This document shows positions 55,366 through 64,000 of a stretch of 64,000 bases of DNA, one piece after another. The stretch's first letter is position 1. Every line of letters starts with the position of its first letter. Source of the DNA: Natrinema saccharevitans. GTDB taxonomy: Archaea; Halobacteriota; Halobacteria; Halobacteriales; Natrialbaceae. Location: positions 1,736,001-1,800,000 of the forward strand of contig NZ_LWLN01000001.1 in assembly GCF_001953745.1 (NCBI RefSeq), read 5' to 3'. The translations under genes and the position numbers were made by a program. A model generated the notes under the pieces. It had not been told where the DNA came from. It did no database searches and saw nothing but the letters and a program-made list of their open reading frames with translations.

Positions 55366-56286
55366 ATGGCAGCGGAACAGGCCACAGACGGCTATCTCTT
55401 CGACCTCTATCGTCGATACATCGGTGAACCGGAAGACCGGACCGACGTCTACGTCGGGTTCGGATTATTCCTGGGCGGGATCGCGCTCGCGCTCGTCGGA
55501 CTGCTGCTTTTTTTGTGGGGGAACACCTACGACGCCCGCACCGCAGGTTACTTCGCGTGGGTCGGCCCGGCGTACGCGCTCGCGATGTCGGCACTGCCCG
55601 TGACGATGCTCGGTATCGTCGTCCTGTTGCCGTCGGAACGGCGGATGCAGTACGCGTCGATCGCCGGCGTCGCCGTGACGATCGCCGCGACCGTCGGCTT
55701 CCTCGTGGCCTATCCCGGCGACTGGAACGGGTACGGCAACGACTACACCGTCTCGATCATCGCCACCTACGCCGTCGGGCTGGCGGCGATCACCGCCTCG
55801 ACCGGGGCGGCCCTGATCGCCCACTACCTCGATATGGCACAGCAGGCCGAGGCCGTCGCGGTCGAGGAAGACACCGACGACGAACCCGAACTGACCGACG
55901 ACCAGGTCAAGCAGGACATCGACGACGCGATGGAAGGCGTCGAACTCTCGTGGGGCGGCGTCGAGAAGACCGAACACAAGCGACTGAGCTTCTCGAGCGA
56001 CGACTTCGACGAGGTCAGCGTCGATACCGACGCCGGCACGACGACGACCCGCTCCTCGGGCGTCGACCAGCAGGTAGCCGGCCTCAAGGGACTGAAAGGC
56101 GGCGAGACGAAACAGACCACCTCGAGTTCGACGGTCGACGACCAGACGGCGAAGCTCAAGGAACTGCGCGAACAGCAACGCGCGGAGGAACTCGCAACGG
56201 CCGACGAGGAAAGCGCCACCGAGCGCGTCAGAAAACCCTTCGCAGGCTTCCTGAATCGGGTTCGTTCGCTGGTAAAACGGGATTAA
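55366..56286 (+). CDS. DUF7139-type membrane protein upstream of salactin
   Basis: 306 residues. Four hydrophobic helices lie in residues about 28-165 (FGLFLGGIALALVGLLLFL, YALAMSALPVTMLGIVVLL, IAGVAVTIAATVGFLVAY, YAVGLAAITASTGAALIAH). A long acidic cytoplasmic tail follows, with KLKELREQQRAEELA and a basic end LNRVRSLVKRD. It lies 97 nt before the salactin gene on the same strand and could anchor it to the membrane; that link is inference. Confidence 0.75.
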   Translation: MAAEQATDGYLFDLYRRYIGEPEDRTDVYVGFGLFLGGIALALVGLLLFLWGNTYDARTAGYFAWVGPAYALAMSALPVTMLGIVVLLPSERRMQYASIAGVAVTIAATVGFLVAYPGDWNGYGNDYTVSIIATYAVGLAAITASTGAALIAHYLDMAQQAEAVAVEEDTDDEPELTDDQVKQDIDDAMEGVELSWGGVEKTEHKRLSFSSDDFDEVSVDTDAGTTTTRSSGVDQQVAGLKGLKGGETKQTTSSSTVDDQTAKLKELREQQRAEELATADEESATERVRKPFAGFLNRVRSLVKRD

Positions 56287-56353
56287 CGCGACCGAACGAC
56301 AGTAATTAATTCTTACTTCGGAAACGGTAAAGAGAGGAATTAATGCACATAGA

Positions 56354-56361
56354 TTTATAAT
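56354..56361 (+). promoter_or_regulatory. TATA box of the salactin gene
   Basis: TTTATAAT ends 22 nt before the ATG at 56384, fitting a leaderless haloarchaeal transcript, so the actin gene can be expressed separately from the upstream membrane protein gene. Confidence 0.6.
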
Positions 56362-56383
56362 CCGTCGGTGGCCTTGCCCACAC

Positions 56384-57421
56384 ATGGCCAAAGGCCTGGA
56401 CGTCGGTACGATGAACATCCTGTCGGCACAACAGGATGGGAACGACACGGTTTTCGTGCAACAGCGTAACTCCTTCGTCGAGATCGAGTACTCGGACATG
56501 GCCGAGCAGATGCTCTCGCGAAGCGAAGTACTGCACATTCGCAAGGACGACAAGGTCTACGTCGTCGGCGACGACGCCCTGAACTTCGCGAACATCTTCA
56601 ACAAGGAGACTCGTCGGCCGATGAAACACGGGATCCTCTCGAACGACGAGCAGAGCGCGATCCCGATGATGAAACTCATCATCGAGCAGGTCGTCGGCGA
56701 GCCCGCGTATCCGGACGAGAAGCTTTACTTCTCGACGCCCGCGGATCCGATCGATTCCGACCTCTCGACGCTGTACCACCAGAAGACGATCGAGTCGTTC
56801 CTCGACGACATGGGTTACGACGCCGAGCCCATCAACGAGGGGATGTCCGTCATCTACTCCGAACTCGCGGACAACAACTTCACCGGCCTCGGGATCTCGT
56901 TCGGTGCCGGGATGACGAACGTCTGCCTGGCCTACTACGCGGTCCCGGTCATGAAGTTCTCGGTGGCCCGCGGTGGCGACTGGGTCGACGAGCAGGCGGC
57001 CCGCGCGACGGGCACGCCCGTCGACAAGGTCACCTCGATCAAGGAAGACGACTTCGAACTCGACTTCACGACCGACGTGGGCGGCGTCGAGGGGGCGCTC
57101 TCGATCTACTACGAGAACCTGCTGGACTACGTCATCGAGAACATCGTCAAGGAAGTCGACGAGGAAGACGTCGAGGAGGGACTGGACGTCCCCGTCGTCG
57201 TCACCGGCGGTACCTCCAGCCCGAGCGGCTTCGAGGCCCTGTTCAAAGACCACCTCGAGGAGGCGAACATTCCGTTCTCGATCAGCGGCGTGACCCACGC
57301 GAACGAACCGCTGTACAGCGTCGCTCGCGGTGGCCTGGTCGCGGCCCGCTCCGACGAGGACGTCGATCACGACGGCGGCAGCGACGACGAGGAAGCGGAA
57401 GCGGCGGCCGCGAACGAATAG
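56384..57421 (+). CDS. Salactin-type archaeal actin homologue
   Basis: 345 residues of the actin/Hsp70 ATPase superfamily. Phosphate-1 motif LDVGTMNI is at residues 5-12, phosphate-2 [13 protein letters not shown] at 168-180 and the adenosine motif [13 protein letters not shown] at 271-283. The acidic tail (about 325-345) is typical. Haloarchaeal actins (salactin in Halobacterium salinarum, volactin in Haloferax volcanii) form dynamic polymers, and salactin filaments grow from the cell poles. Together with CetZ the window thus encodes two cytoskeletal systems. Confidence 0.9.
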   Translation: MAKGLDVGTMNILSAQQDGNDTVFVQQRNSFVEIEYSDMAEQMLSRSEVLHIRKDDKVYVVGDDALNFANIFNKETRRPMKHGILSNDEQSAIPMMKLIIEQVVGEPAYPDEKLYFSTPADPIDSDLSTLYHQKTIESFLDDMGYDAEPINEGMSVIYSELADNNFTGLGISFGAGMTNVCLAYYAVPVMKFSVARGGDWVDEQAARATGTPVDKVTSIKEDDFELDFTTDVGGVEGALSIYYENLLDYVIENIVKEVDEEDVEEGLDVPVVVTGGTSSPSGFEALFKDHLEEANIPFSISGVTHANEPLYSVARGGLVAARSDEDVDHDGGSDDEEAEAAAANE

Positions 57422-57479
57422 CGCCGGACTCGGCGTTCGATTTTTCGGCGACGCGATCGCGTAGTCTCGACTCGAGTCG

Positions 57480-57650
57480 CTACTCCTCGTAAAAGCGGTT
57501 GAACGCGTCCCGCCAGGACTCGGACTCCTCGCCGACCGGCTGGTGTTCGACGGGAACGTCGGCGAACCCACAGTGGGGACACGTGACCGTGGACGCGTCG
57601 CCGAGCGAGAGTTCCTCGATCGCTCCCCCACACCGCGGACAGTCGTCCAT
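57480..57650 (-). CDS. Small zinc-ribbon protein
   Basis: 56 residues from the ATG at 57650 (MDDCPRCGGAIEELSLG); an ATG at 57665 adds five. Two CxxC pairs (CPRC, CPHC) make a zinc ribbon, then an acidic helix with DAFNRFYEE. It is convergent with the salactin gene. The function is unknown. Confidence 0.75.
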   Translation of the reverse strand: MDDCPRCGGAIEELSLGDASTVTCPHCGFADVPVEHQPVGEESESWRDAFNRFYEE

Positions 57651-57843
57651 GTCTGATACTTTCACGGCTCGGCCTTAACTCTATTCGAACCTCTCGCGAA
57701 ACGGAAACGTTGAGGCGTCTGTCCGCTCGAGGCGGAGTCCGCAGCCGTCGTCACACCGGGACGATACCGGACCGGCCCGCGGCTGTGTATTACTACTGCG
57801 TATTCAACAAACTTTTTGTATGCAAGCCATGTATTCGTGAGCG

Positions 57844-58236
57844 ATGAGTACGACGTCTCCCGACCCCGCGATCGAACGCTGTCAGCCCGCCGACGCGACC
57901 CCCGTCGCCCTCGAGGCTGCGGCCCTCGAGTCGACCGCTCCCGAGTACCTCCGAGACCTCAAGGCCGACTTGACCGACGAAGGGATGGTCCCCGCGGAGT
58001 TGACCGTCGAGGCGCGTTTCGACGCGGACTGTTCGCTGGCGACCCAGGAGGAGGTCGACCGGATCCGGGGCTACGTCCGCGCCGGCTCCTTCCTCGGCGT
58101 CGGCACGGTGACCGTCAGCGTCGGCGACGTCGCCGACCCGGAGAAGGTCCGGCCCGCGCTCGCGGCCTGTGCCGAACGCGCCGATCGGGAGGGGCTCGCG
58201 TTCGACCTCGAGGGCTCGCTCTCGCTCGCGGCGTAA
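57844..58236 (+). CDS. Conserved haloarchaeal protein of unknown function, upstream of METTL5-type gene
   Basis: 130-residue acidic soluble protein: EVDRIRGYVRAGSFLGVGTVTVSVGDVADPEKVRPALAA, likely an alpha/beta ferredoxin-like fold. No catalytic residues stand out. Its stop is directly followed by the ATG of the methyltransferase (58236/58237), so the two are coupled and may form one functional unit. Confidence 0.75.
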   Translation: MSTTSPDPAIERCQPADATPVALEAAALESTAPEYLRDLKADLTDEGMVPAELTVEARFDADCSLATQEEVDRIRGYVRAGSFLGVGTVTVSVGDVADPEKVRPALAACAERADREGLAFDLEGSLSLAA

Positions 58237-58893
58237 ATGGCCGGCCCCTCACGCCGGACCCTCGCCCGTCGGCTCGAGTCGATCGCGGACTTCGCCGACC
58301 CCTCGCCGGCCCTCGAGCAGTACCTGACGCCGGCGGAATTGGCCGCCCACCTCTGCCATCTCGCCGGACTGCAGGACGACCTCGAGCGGCGGGTGATCGA
58401 TCTGGGGACCGGGACCGGGATGCTCGCGATCGCGGCGTCGCTGGCCGGCGCGGAGCGGGTCGCGGGGATCGACGTCGATCCGGACGCGCTCGCGCTGGCA
58501 CGGGAGAACGAACGGACCGCACTCGAGGGCGAGGGGGCCGCCGGCGACAGTGATCGAGCCATCGAGTGGCTCCGGGGAGACGTGAGCCGGCATCCGTTCG
58601 CGACGACCGAGGCGACGGTCCTCTCGAACCCGCCATTCGGTGCCCAGCGGGGCAACCGCCACGCCGACAGGGAGTTTCTCGAGGCGGCCAGCGAGATCGC
58701 CGCGGTCTCCTATACGATCCACAACGAGGGGAGCCAGGAGTTCGTCGAGTCCTACGCCGCCGACGCCGGCGGCGAGGTGACCCACGCGTTCCGGGCCGAA
58801 TTTCCGATCCCCAACCGGTTCGAATTCCACACCGACGCCGAGGCGACGCTCGAGGCCGAGGTCTTCCGGATCGAGTGGTCGCCTCGAGCATAA
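58237..58893 (+). CDS. METTL5-type N6-adenine RNA methyltransferase
   Basis: 218 residues. SAM motif I DLGTGTG is at 55-61, acidic GIDVDPDALALARENE next, and the catalytic NPPFG is at 131-135, followed by HADREFL as in METTL5. The eukaryotic counterpart makes m6A in 18S rRNA with the zinc protein TRMT112; an rRNA target is likely here. It directly follows the 130-residue gene. Confidence 0.85.
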   Translation: MAGPSRRTLARRLESIADFADPSPALEQYLTPAELAAHLCHLAGLQDDLERRVIDLGTGTGMLAIAASLAGAERVAGIDVDPDALALARENERTALEGEGAAGDSDRAIEWLRGDVSRHPFATTEATVLSNPPFGAQRGNRHADREFLEAASEIAAVSYTIHNEGSQEFVESYAADAGGEVTHAFRAEFPIPNRFEFHTDAEATLEAEVFRIEWSPRA

Positions 58894-58984
58894 TCGGTCG
58901 CTTCGACTGCAATTACCGCTGCCACGAGAGGGGGTGAACCGTCGATCGGGCGGCAAATACCGAGCCCGGAACCGGAAACGATTC

Positions 58985-59213
58985 TCAAACTGGCAACACG
59001 GAGTAGCTACGCCCTCCCCAACCGATTTCTCCTCACGGCGCGAAGCGCCGTTCGGATGGTTCGCGGGACCGCAGGTCCCGCGCTAACGCTCACGCCGTTG
59101 GCGTTCGCTCATCCCTCGCACGAAGCCGTCGCGCGGTTCGCCTATGAGAGGCCTCACTCCGTTCGGCCTCGGGTTCACCGCGGGACAGCGCGCGCCACCG
59201 CGCGGTGGACCGG
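58985..59213. repeat. Hairpin-rich repeat region (REP-like)
   Basis: Between METTL5 and the rhomboid gene a chain of short palindromes occurs: GGCGCGAAGCGCC, CGGGACCGCAGGTCCCG, AACGCTCACGCCGTTGGCGTT and GAGGCCTCACTCCGTTCGGCCTC, preceded by CCCTCCCCAACCGATT. No gene is present. The string looks like multicopy intergenic haloarchaeal repeats; only one copy is in this window, so repetition cannot be shown here. Confidence 0.5.
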
Positions 59214-61067
59214 TCAATAGCCGTTGTACGTCTCCTCGCTGGCGATGGCGACCCGCGTTCCGTCGGCGGCCGCGTAGATCGTTTCGCTCTCTCGCTCGAA
59301 GATCAGCCCGCCCGCCGTTACCGTCTCGTTCGCGGCCGGGACCGTCGTCGTGGCGGGAGTCGTTCCCTCTCCGGTCACCTCGAGGACGAACTCGCCGTCC
59401 TCGGAGCCGAGCGTCACGTTCTGCCCGGCGATTCGGGCTTCGGCCCGCGACTCGTTGGACTCGTGGGCGAGCCGGCGGTCCCCGCCCTCGGGCCGGAGCC
59501 AGACCTGATAGACGGTGTCGTTGCCGACCGGTTCCCAGCCGGTTCGTTCGACGTGGACGGTTTCCCGCCAGCCGGCTCCGCCGACGGAGACGGTCTCCTC
59601 GCCGGTAACGGAGAGTCGCTGGGCGCTGACCGCCTCGAGCCACACCTCGCGGCGCTCGCTGGCGACGATCACCCCGCTCGCCTCGAGGCCCTCGTCGCTC
59701 TCGATGGCCTCGATCCCGATCCCCGAGACGAGCCCGTTGGGAACGCCCTCGACGTACTCGACGGTGTAATCCTCGATCTGTACTGCGGTCTCCGTGGTCG
59801 CGCTCGCGTCCTCGACGACGAGGAAGTTGGCGGGGACGGCGACGCCGGCCAACAGCGCGAGGACGCCGATCACCGCGAGGAACGCGACCTGCTTTCGGGA
59901 CAGCGCCGCCAGCGAACCGCCGTCAGCCGCCTGGTCCCGGGTACCGCCGACGAGTTCGCGAACCCGCTCGAGGCGGTCGCTGACGGGGCGCTCGTCGCCG
60001 TCGTCGGTGCGGGCCAGCTCGAGCGGCCGATCGGTCGCGCGGTCGCTGTCTCCCTCGGAAGCGCCCACCGATGATCCGGGGAGTCCCGTCGCGAGCCGTC
60101 GCGGGATCGCCGGCCGCTCGGAGGCGGTCACCGCGAGGGTGACGACCAGCGCGAGGACGGCCACGACGACGACCCCCGGTCCCTGATAGAGGAGATACGT
60201 GTTCTCGCCGCCGAACCAGTAGATCGCCCACAGCCGCTTTGCGAACCCGAACAGGAGGACGGCCAGCCAGAGCCGCAGCGGGTCGGGGCGTCGTCCCCGT
60301 CGCTCGAGCAAGACGATCCCGAGGACGAACCCGACGAAGAGGCCCAGTGCGTGGCCCTGGATCGCGATGCCGGCCCACGACGGTGCCGACGGGGGACTGG
60401 GCTGGGCGGTGTAGACGTAGATCGGATCCTGCAGCGCGGAGTACAGGCGCAAGACGGCACCCTGCACGCCGAGCGTGGCGACGATCGTCGCGATCGGGTA
60501 GTGGACGACGGCGAAGCCGGCGAAGGCGAAGACCACGCCCGAGAAGCCGATCACGGGGCCGAGCGCGAACAGACTCGTCGTCAGTCCGACCGCGACGACG
60601 GCCAGCGGAAAGCAGACGAACGCCCGGACTCGCGGGTTGCCGTACAGCGAGCGGAGCCGTCCCGCATCGCCGTCGGTCGCCACGTCGCCGCCGGTCGGGT
60701 AGTGGCCCCAGGCGTACTCGGCGAGCGGTGCGACGACGACCGTCCCGGCCAGATTGCCGAGCAGGTGACTCGGCCCCGCGTGGGAGAACGACGCCGTGAC
60801 CATCCCCAGCGGGTAGAAGTACGACCACGTCCGGAAGGGGATCGTCACCGGATCGTCGAAGTCCGTGCTCCCGTCCTGAACGAACAGGTAGACAACGAGA
60901 ACGACGGCGATCACGAGCAGCGAGCCCCACGGCACGCCGAGGACGAACCGCGATCGGAGACTGTCGCGCCAGCGTCGTGCCGGCCGGTGGAGTCGCCTGA
61001 CGATCGCGACCGACCCGAGCAGCGTCGCGGCGACGAGGACCGTCAACAGGGCCGCAACCGAAACCAT
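59214..61067 (-). CDS. Rhomboid-family intramembrane protease with large C-terminal domain
   Basis: 617 residues from the ATG at 61067. Six or more hydrophobic helices occur in the first ~350 residues, with [10 protein letters not shown] (96-105), catalytic GFSG with S176, and partner H239 (AIQGHALG). Further helices follow, then a charged cytoplasmic stretch, one helix near residue 425, and about 170 residues of beta-rich sequence ([18 protein letters not shown] onward) that probably lies outside the cell. The C-terminal domain is unusual for rhomboids. Confidence 0.85.
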   Translation of the reverse strand: MVSVAALLTVLVAATLLGSVAIVRRLHRPARRWRDSLRSRFVLGVPWGSLLVIAVVLVVYLFVQDGSTDFDDPVTIPFRTWSYFYPLGMVTASFSHAGPSHLLGNLAGTVVVAPLAEYAWGHYPTGGDVATDGDAGRLRSLYGNPRVRAFVCFPLAVVAVGLTTSLFALGPVIGFSGVVFAFAGFAVVHYPIATIVATLGVQGAVLRLYSALQDPIYVYTAQPSPPSAPSWAGIAIQGHALGLFVGFVLGIVLLERRGRRPDPLRLWLAVLLFGFAKRLWAIYWFGGENTYLLYQGPGVVVVAVLALVVTLAVTASERPAIPRRLATGLPGSSVGASEGDSDRATDRPLELARTDDGDERPVSDRLERVRELVGGTRDQAADGGSLAALSRKQVAFLAVIGVLALLAGVAVPANFLVVEDASATTETAVQIEDYTVEYVEGVPNGLVSGIGIEAIESDEGLEASGVIVASERREVWLEAVSAQRLSVTGEETVSVGGAGWRETVHVERTGWEPVGNDTVYQVWLRPEGGDRRLAHESNESRAEARIAGQNVTLGSEDGEFVLEVTGEGTTPATTTVPAANETVTAGGLIFERESETIYAAADGTRVAIASEETYNGY

Positions 61068-61228
61068 GTCGCGTGGTTCGAACGGGGACCTATAGTGGTT
61101 TGCCTTCGGCGAACCGCCGGCGTTGCGTCGGCCGAACCCGGCCGCGAGGCCGCGTCGCGGGAGACGCGACCGACCGCACAACGGCCGCTTCGAAAGGTAC
61201 AAGCGGCCGACGGTCGGACCCATACAGC

Positions 61229-61513
61229 ATGGAACTGCGGGTTACCGAGAGTACCGACGACGAACTCTCGATCGAGATCGCCGGCGAGGATCACACCTTC
61301 ATGAACGTACTCAAGGGCGCCTTGCTCGAACACGACGACGTGAGCGCGGCGACCTACGACGTCAACCCCGAACAGTCGGGCGGCCAGACCGAGCCGATCC
61401 TGACGATCAAGACCGAGGGTGGAGCCGACCCCCTCGAGACACTCGAGGAGGCGGCGGTCACCGTCCGCGAGAAGGCGACGGCGTTCCGCGACGCGTTCGA
61501 GGCGGCCGCGTAA
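61229..61513 (+). CDS. rpoL: DNA-directed RNA polymerase subunit L
   Basis: 94 residues from the ATG at 61229 ([38 protein letters not shown]). The subunit pairs with RpoD at the polymerase assembly platform, like the bacterial alpha dimer. Sequence and length are standard. It is divergent from the rhomboid gene. Confidence 0.94.
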   Translation: MELRVTESTDDELSIEIAGEDHTFMNVLKGALLEHDDVSAATYDVNPEQSGGQTEPILTIKTEGGADPLETLEEAAVTVREKATAFRDAFEAAA

Positions 61514-61618
61514 GGACAACAACGGCGGTTGCAGGGATCTCGACTCGCTCCCGTCGTCGAAAAATCGTTTTTCACCTTCGAATCCGAATCCCGGACCGCC
61601 GCGGCTCTCCTGGCCGGC

Positions 61619-62491
61619 TCAACACGCCGAGTAGAAGACGTAGACGTCGTCGTTCGGTGCCACGTGGATGTCGATGCCCTCGGCGTCGAACCCGCGTCGC
61701 ATGTCCTCGCCGTACTCCGCGAGCAGCGCCTCGGCGATCGCGTCCCCGAACGCTCGCTCGTCGCCGTACTGGCCGGCGGACAGATTACTGCTCGTCAGTT
61801 GCGCCGTGACGATCTGCGCGTCGCCACAGCCGTGGTCGAAGGCGTCCGGGTCGGGCGCGTCGGGCTCCGCGTCGCCGAACTCGACCGCCACGAGCATCCG
61901 GTTGTAGTACTCCGCGTAGGCGACGAGCCCGTCGTCGTACCGCCGCGTGTCGGAGCCGGTGCGCTCGGCCTCGAGTCGGTCGTGGACCGCGGACTCGGTC
62001 GCCTCGAGGTCGAGCCCGGCCGCTTCGTCGGCCTGACCCGGCGCGTCGGGCGGCGAGGGCGGGCCGATCCCTGGCAGTATCGACGGCGAGACGACTCCCG
62101 TCGCGAACAGCGCGACGACGATCCCGATGACGGCGAAGACCGGCAGGTAGGGCTTGGCGACCTCGAGCCAGCTCGGCGTCTCGAGGTCCCGCTCGACGTC
62201 CTCGTAGGTCCGCTCGACCCGCTCGAGGTCGGGGTTGCCACAGCGCGAACACGGCGGGGTGTTCCGGACGTGTTCCCGGCCGCAGTTCGTGCAGGCCCAG
62301 ACGTAGTCCGGGCCGGTCTCGACGGTTCCGGATGGGATCGGCTCGCTGCCGCCGCGGTCGCCGCCGTTGCGGTCGTCGTCGGTGTCGTCGACCCGGACGA
62401 TCGCCTTCTCGAAGGCGTTGTGGCCACAGTCGTCACAGGGCGGGTCGTTTTCAGCGTGCGGTTTGCCACACCGCGTACACCGCCATTTCAC
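61619..62491 (-). CDS. Membrane protein with twin zinc ribbons and extracellular domain
   Basis: 290 residues. Two CxxC ribbons (CTRCGKPHAENDPPCDDC near the start and CTNCGREHVRNTPPCSRC about residues 67-84) precede one transmembrane helix (VFAVIGIVVALFATGVV, about 115-135). About 140 residues follow (RRYDDGLVAYAEYYNRMLVA, EYGEDMRRGFDAEGID), with a CAP-like feel but no proven family. Function unknown. Confidence 0.75.
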   Translation of the reverse strand: MKWRCTRCGKPHAENDPPCDDCGHNAFEKAIVRVDDTDDDRNGGDRGGSEPIPSGTVETGPDYVWACTNCGREHVRNTPPCSRCGNPDLERVERTYEDVERDLETPSWLEVAKPYLPVFAVIGIVVALFATGVVSPSILPGIGPPSPPDAPGQADEAAGLDLEATESAVHDRLEAERTGSDTRRYDDGLVAYAEYYNRMLVAVEFGDAEPDAPDPDAFDHGCGDAQIVTAQLTSSNLSAGQYGDERAFGDAIAEALLAEYGEDMRRGFDAEGIDIHVAPNDDVYVFYSAC

Positions 62492-62595
62492 TATCGGAAC
62501 GGAGGACCGGGACGGAATAAGCGTACTGGATGCCCGACCAGACCGCCGGAGTCGCCGGAGTCGTGACGGCGAGCGGTCGGAGCGCGAGAACGGTC

Positions 62596-63411
62596 TCAGC
62601 GCCGGACGGGAACGCCGCGCTCGTCGAGGTAGGCCTTCGTCTCCTCGATGGAGTACTCGTCGAAGTGGAAGATCGAGGCCGCGAGCCCGGCGTCGGCACC
62701 GGCCTCGGTGAAGACATCGTACATGTCCTCGGGACTGCCACAGCCCGACGAGGCGATCACGGGCGTATCGACCGCGTCACAGACCGCCTCCGTCAGCGGG
62801 AGGTCGTAGCCGTCCTTGGTACCGTCCTTGTCGATGGAGTTGACGAAGAGTTCGCCCGCGCCGCGGGCCTCGGCCTCGGCGGCCCACTCGAGGACGTCGA
62901 TCCCGGTCCCCTCGCGGCCGCCCTTCTTGGTGCACTCGAACCAGCAGGACTCGCCGTCGATCTCGACGTAGTGTTCCCCCTGCTCGTCGAAGCGCCGTCT
63001 GGCGTCGACGCTGATGACGATACACTGGTTGCCGAAGGCCCGCGCGCCCTCGTTGATGAGTTCGGGGCGCTCTAAGGCCCCGGTGGTGATCGAGACCTTG
63101 TCCGCGCCGGCCCGCAGGGTCTCCTTGATGTCGTCGGTGGTACGGATCCCTCCGCCCACGGTGAGGGGAATGAAGACCTCGTCGGCGACCCGTTCGACGA
63201 CGTTCAGCATCGTCTCCCGACCGTCCGCGGAGGCGGTGATGTCGAGGAAGACGAACTCGTCTGCCCCCGCACGGTTGTAGGCGCGGGCCATCTCGACCGG
63301 GTCGCCGGTGTATTGCAGGTCCTCGAAGTTGACGCCGGTGTAGACCGCCGGGTTCCCGTCCTCGTCGAGATCCACGTCGATACACGGGATGACGCGTTTT
63401 GTCAGTGTCAT
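62596..63411 (-). CDS. hisF: Imidazole glycerol phosphate synthase cyclase subunit HisF
   Basis: 271-residue TIM barrel. It makes imidazole glycerol phosphate with HisH in histidine synthesis. The first strand (RVIPCIDVDLDEDG) and the phosphate loops VGGGIRTTDDI and ASSGCGSPEDM are intact, and ISVDARRRF holds the second catalytic Asp. A ~15-residue insert after strand 1 is usual in haloarchaea. HisH and other his genes are not adjacent. Confidence 0.95.
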   Translation of the reverse strand: MTLTKRVIPCIDVDLDEDGNPAVYTGVNFEDLQYTGDPVEMARAYNRAGADEFVFLDITASADGRETMLNVVERVADEVFIPLTVGGGIRTTDDIKETLRAGADKVSITTGALERPELINEGARAFGNQCIVISVDARRRFDEQGEHYVEIDGESCWFECTKKGGREGTGIDVLEWAAEAEARGAGELFVNSIDKDGTKDGYDLPLTEAVCDAVDTPVIASSGCGSPEDMYDVFTEAGADAGLAASIFHFDEYSIEETKAYLDERGVPVRR

Positions 63412-63554
63412 GTGGTCGTTACCGGATCGTTCGCGCCCGGGATAGTAAAGGGGTCTGGATCGGGCGAATTCCGTTCGGCGGCGAACCGTCGGCGGCGCGG
63501 CCGCTCGAGACCCGTGTCGGTGACCTTAAGCGATCGAGCCGAGAATACGCGAGT

Positions 63555-63743
63555 ATGACGGACGACAGCGACACCACAGCCGAGGACGACGCGGAAGCCG
63601 ACGTCGATCGGGATCCCACGGCCGACCGGACGACCGCACCGATGAGCGACTTTTCGGCGGGCGAAGCGCTGACCGGTGCGCTCGTCGCACTGATCGGCGT
63701 CGCGATCGCGTTCGGAATCCCGCTGCTCGCGTTCGGTATCTAG
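63555..63743 (+). CDS. Small single-pass membrane protein
   Basis: 62 residues from the ATG at 63555: acidic N-terminus (TTAEDDAEADVDRD) then one hydrophobic helix (LTGALVALIGVAIAFGIPLLAFGI) at the C-terminus. The family is common in haloarchaea and unstudied. Its stop adjoins the convergent CopG-like gene. Confidence 0.72.
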   Translation: MTDDSDTTAEDDAEADVDRDPTADRTTAPMSDFSAGEALTGALVALIGVAIAFGIPLLAFGI

Positions 63744-63744
63744 G

Positions 63745-63972
63745 TTAGAAGACGTACTCGTCGTCGTGGCCCATCATACCGTCGTCTTCGAAGCCGGTAC
63801 CGCCGGTCGCGCCCTCCTCTTCGTCCGACGGGCCGCTGGTCTTGTACGCCTTGATGCCCGTCGACAGGAGGTCCTCGATCGCCTCCTCGCGGTTGACGAA
63901 CTCGCCGCGCTCGACCATCTGGGCGATCTGCATCTCGAGGTGCTCCGGTATGGTGATCTCTACTTTCGGCAT
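63745..63972 (-). CDS. Ribbon-helix-helix (CopG-like) DNA-binding protein
   Basis: 75 residues. The ribbon-helix-helix is MPKVEITIPEHLEMQIAQMV then REEAIEDLLSTGIKAYK. An acidic Gly/Asp tail follows. Probably a small dimeric regulator; haloarchaea label this type DUF7120. The ATG at 63972 is near the right edge of the window. Confidence 0.82.
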   Translation of the reverse strand: MPKVEITIPEHLEMQIAQMVERGEFVNREEAIEDLLSTGIKAYKTSGPSDEEEGATGGTGFEDDGMMGHDDEYVF

Positions 63973-64000
63973 CTGATTCGGCTTTCGGCGAGGGGGTATT

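Overview
The window is a high-GC haloarchaeal chromosome segment (class Halobacteria). The proteome is acidic, there are archaeal information-processing genes (Orc1/Cdc6, RpoL, SRP19, Gar1, GatE, Dph2, TrmJ, MptE), haloarchaea-specific families (CetZ, salactin, HalX and HalOD1 domains, PGF-CTERM anchoring, presenilin-like PSH), and many genes are probably leaderless with a TATA box about 25-30 nt before the ATG. A Natrinema/Haloterrigena-type genome (Natrialbales) fits best; that placement is inference.

Layout. 1-3801: end of a sugar ABC transporter (permease, MalK-type ATPase), then a Gfo/Idh/MocA oxidoreductase and a TIM-barrel sugar isomerase, a carbohydrate catabolic cluster. 3808-12226: HalOD1 protein, photolyase, CetZ, a membrane protein, a decayed MBL-fold gene between two copies of a palindromic repeat, the pterin genes mptE and a DHPS-like gene with a structured RNA candidate between them, and a degenerate AMP-binding protein. 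12427-14586: an orc1/cdc6 gene next to ORB-like repeats and a CTAG-rich AT island, which I read as a replication origin. 14587-30787: mainly housekeeping (TrmJ, EamA transporter with a divergent Lrp-type regulator, GatE, the B12 uptake system BtuCDF, SRP19, Gar1, PSH protease, histidine kinase, CysS, NifU-like, BolA). 31209-40195: two paralogous pairs of PH-domain membrane proteins, separated by FumC, UspA, a CNNM-type protein and small regulators.

40196-48900 is an accessory island of lower and uneven GC. It holds a divergent DUF2703/HxlR pair, a methyltransferase, decayed peroxiredoxin, SQR-like flavoprotein and DUF1641 genes, a third repeat copy, and two head-to-head integrase/DUF5805 modules of which the GC-rich one is broken. 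48911-63972 returns to core genes: a HisG-like protein, a long acidic coiled-coil protein, a UlaG-like hydrolase, Dph2, a HalX regulator with a defective receiver, a DUF7139-type membrane protein followed by the actin homologue salactin, METTL5-type methyltransferase, a hairpin-rich repeat, a rhomboid protease with a large C-terminal domain, RpoL and HisF.

The most notable items are the origin with its CTAG cluster, the structured RNA candidate upstream of mptE, the repeat family, the apparent replacement of an integrase module, the duplicated PH-domain pairs, and the cytoskeletal genes (CetZ, salactin, long coiled-coil protein).
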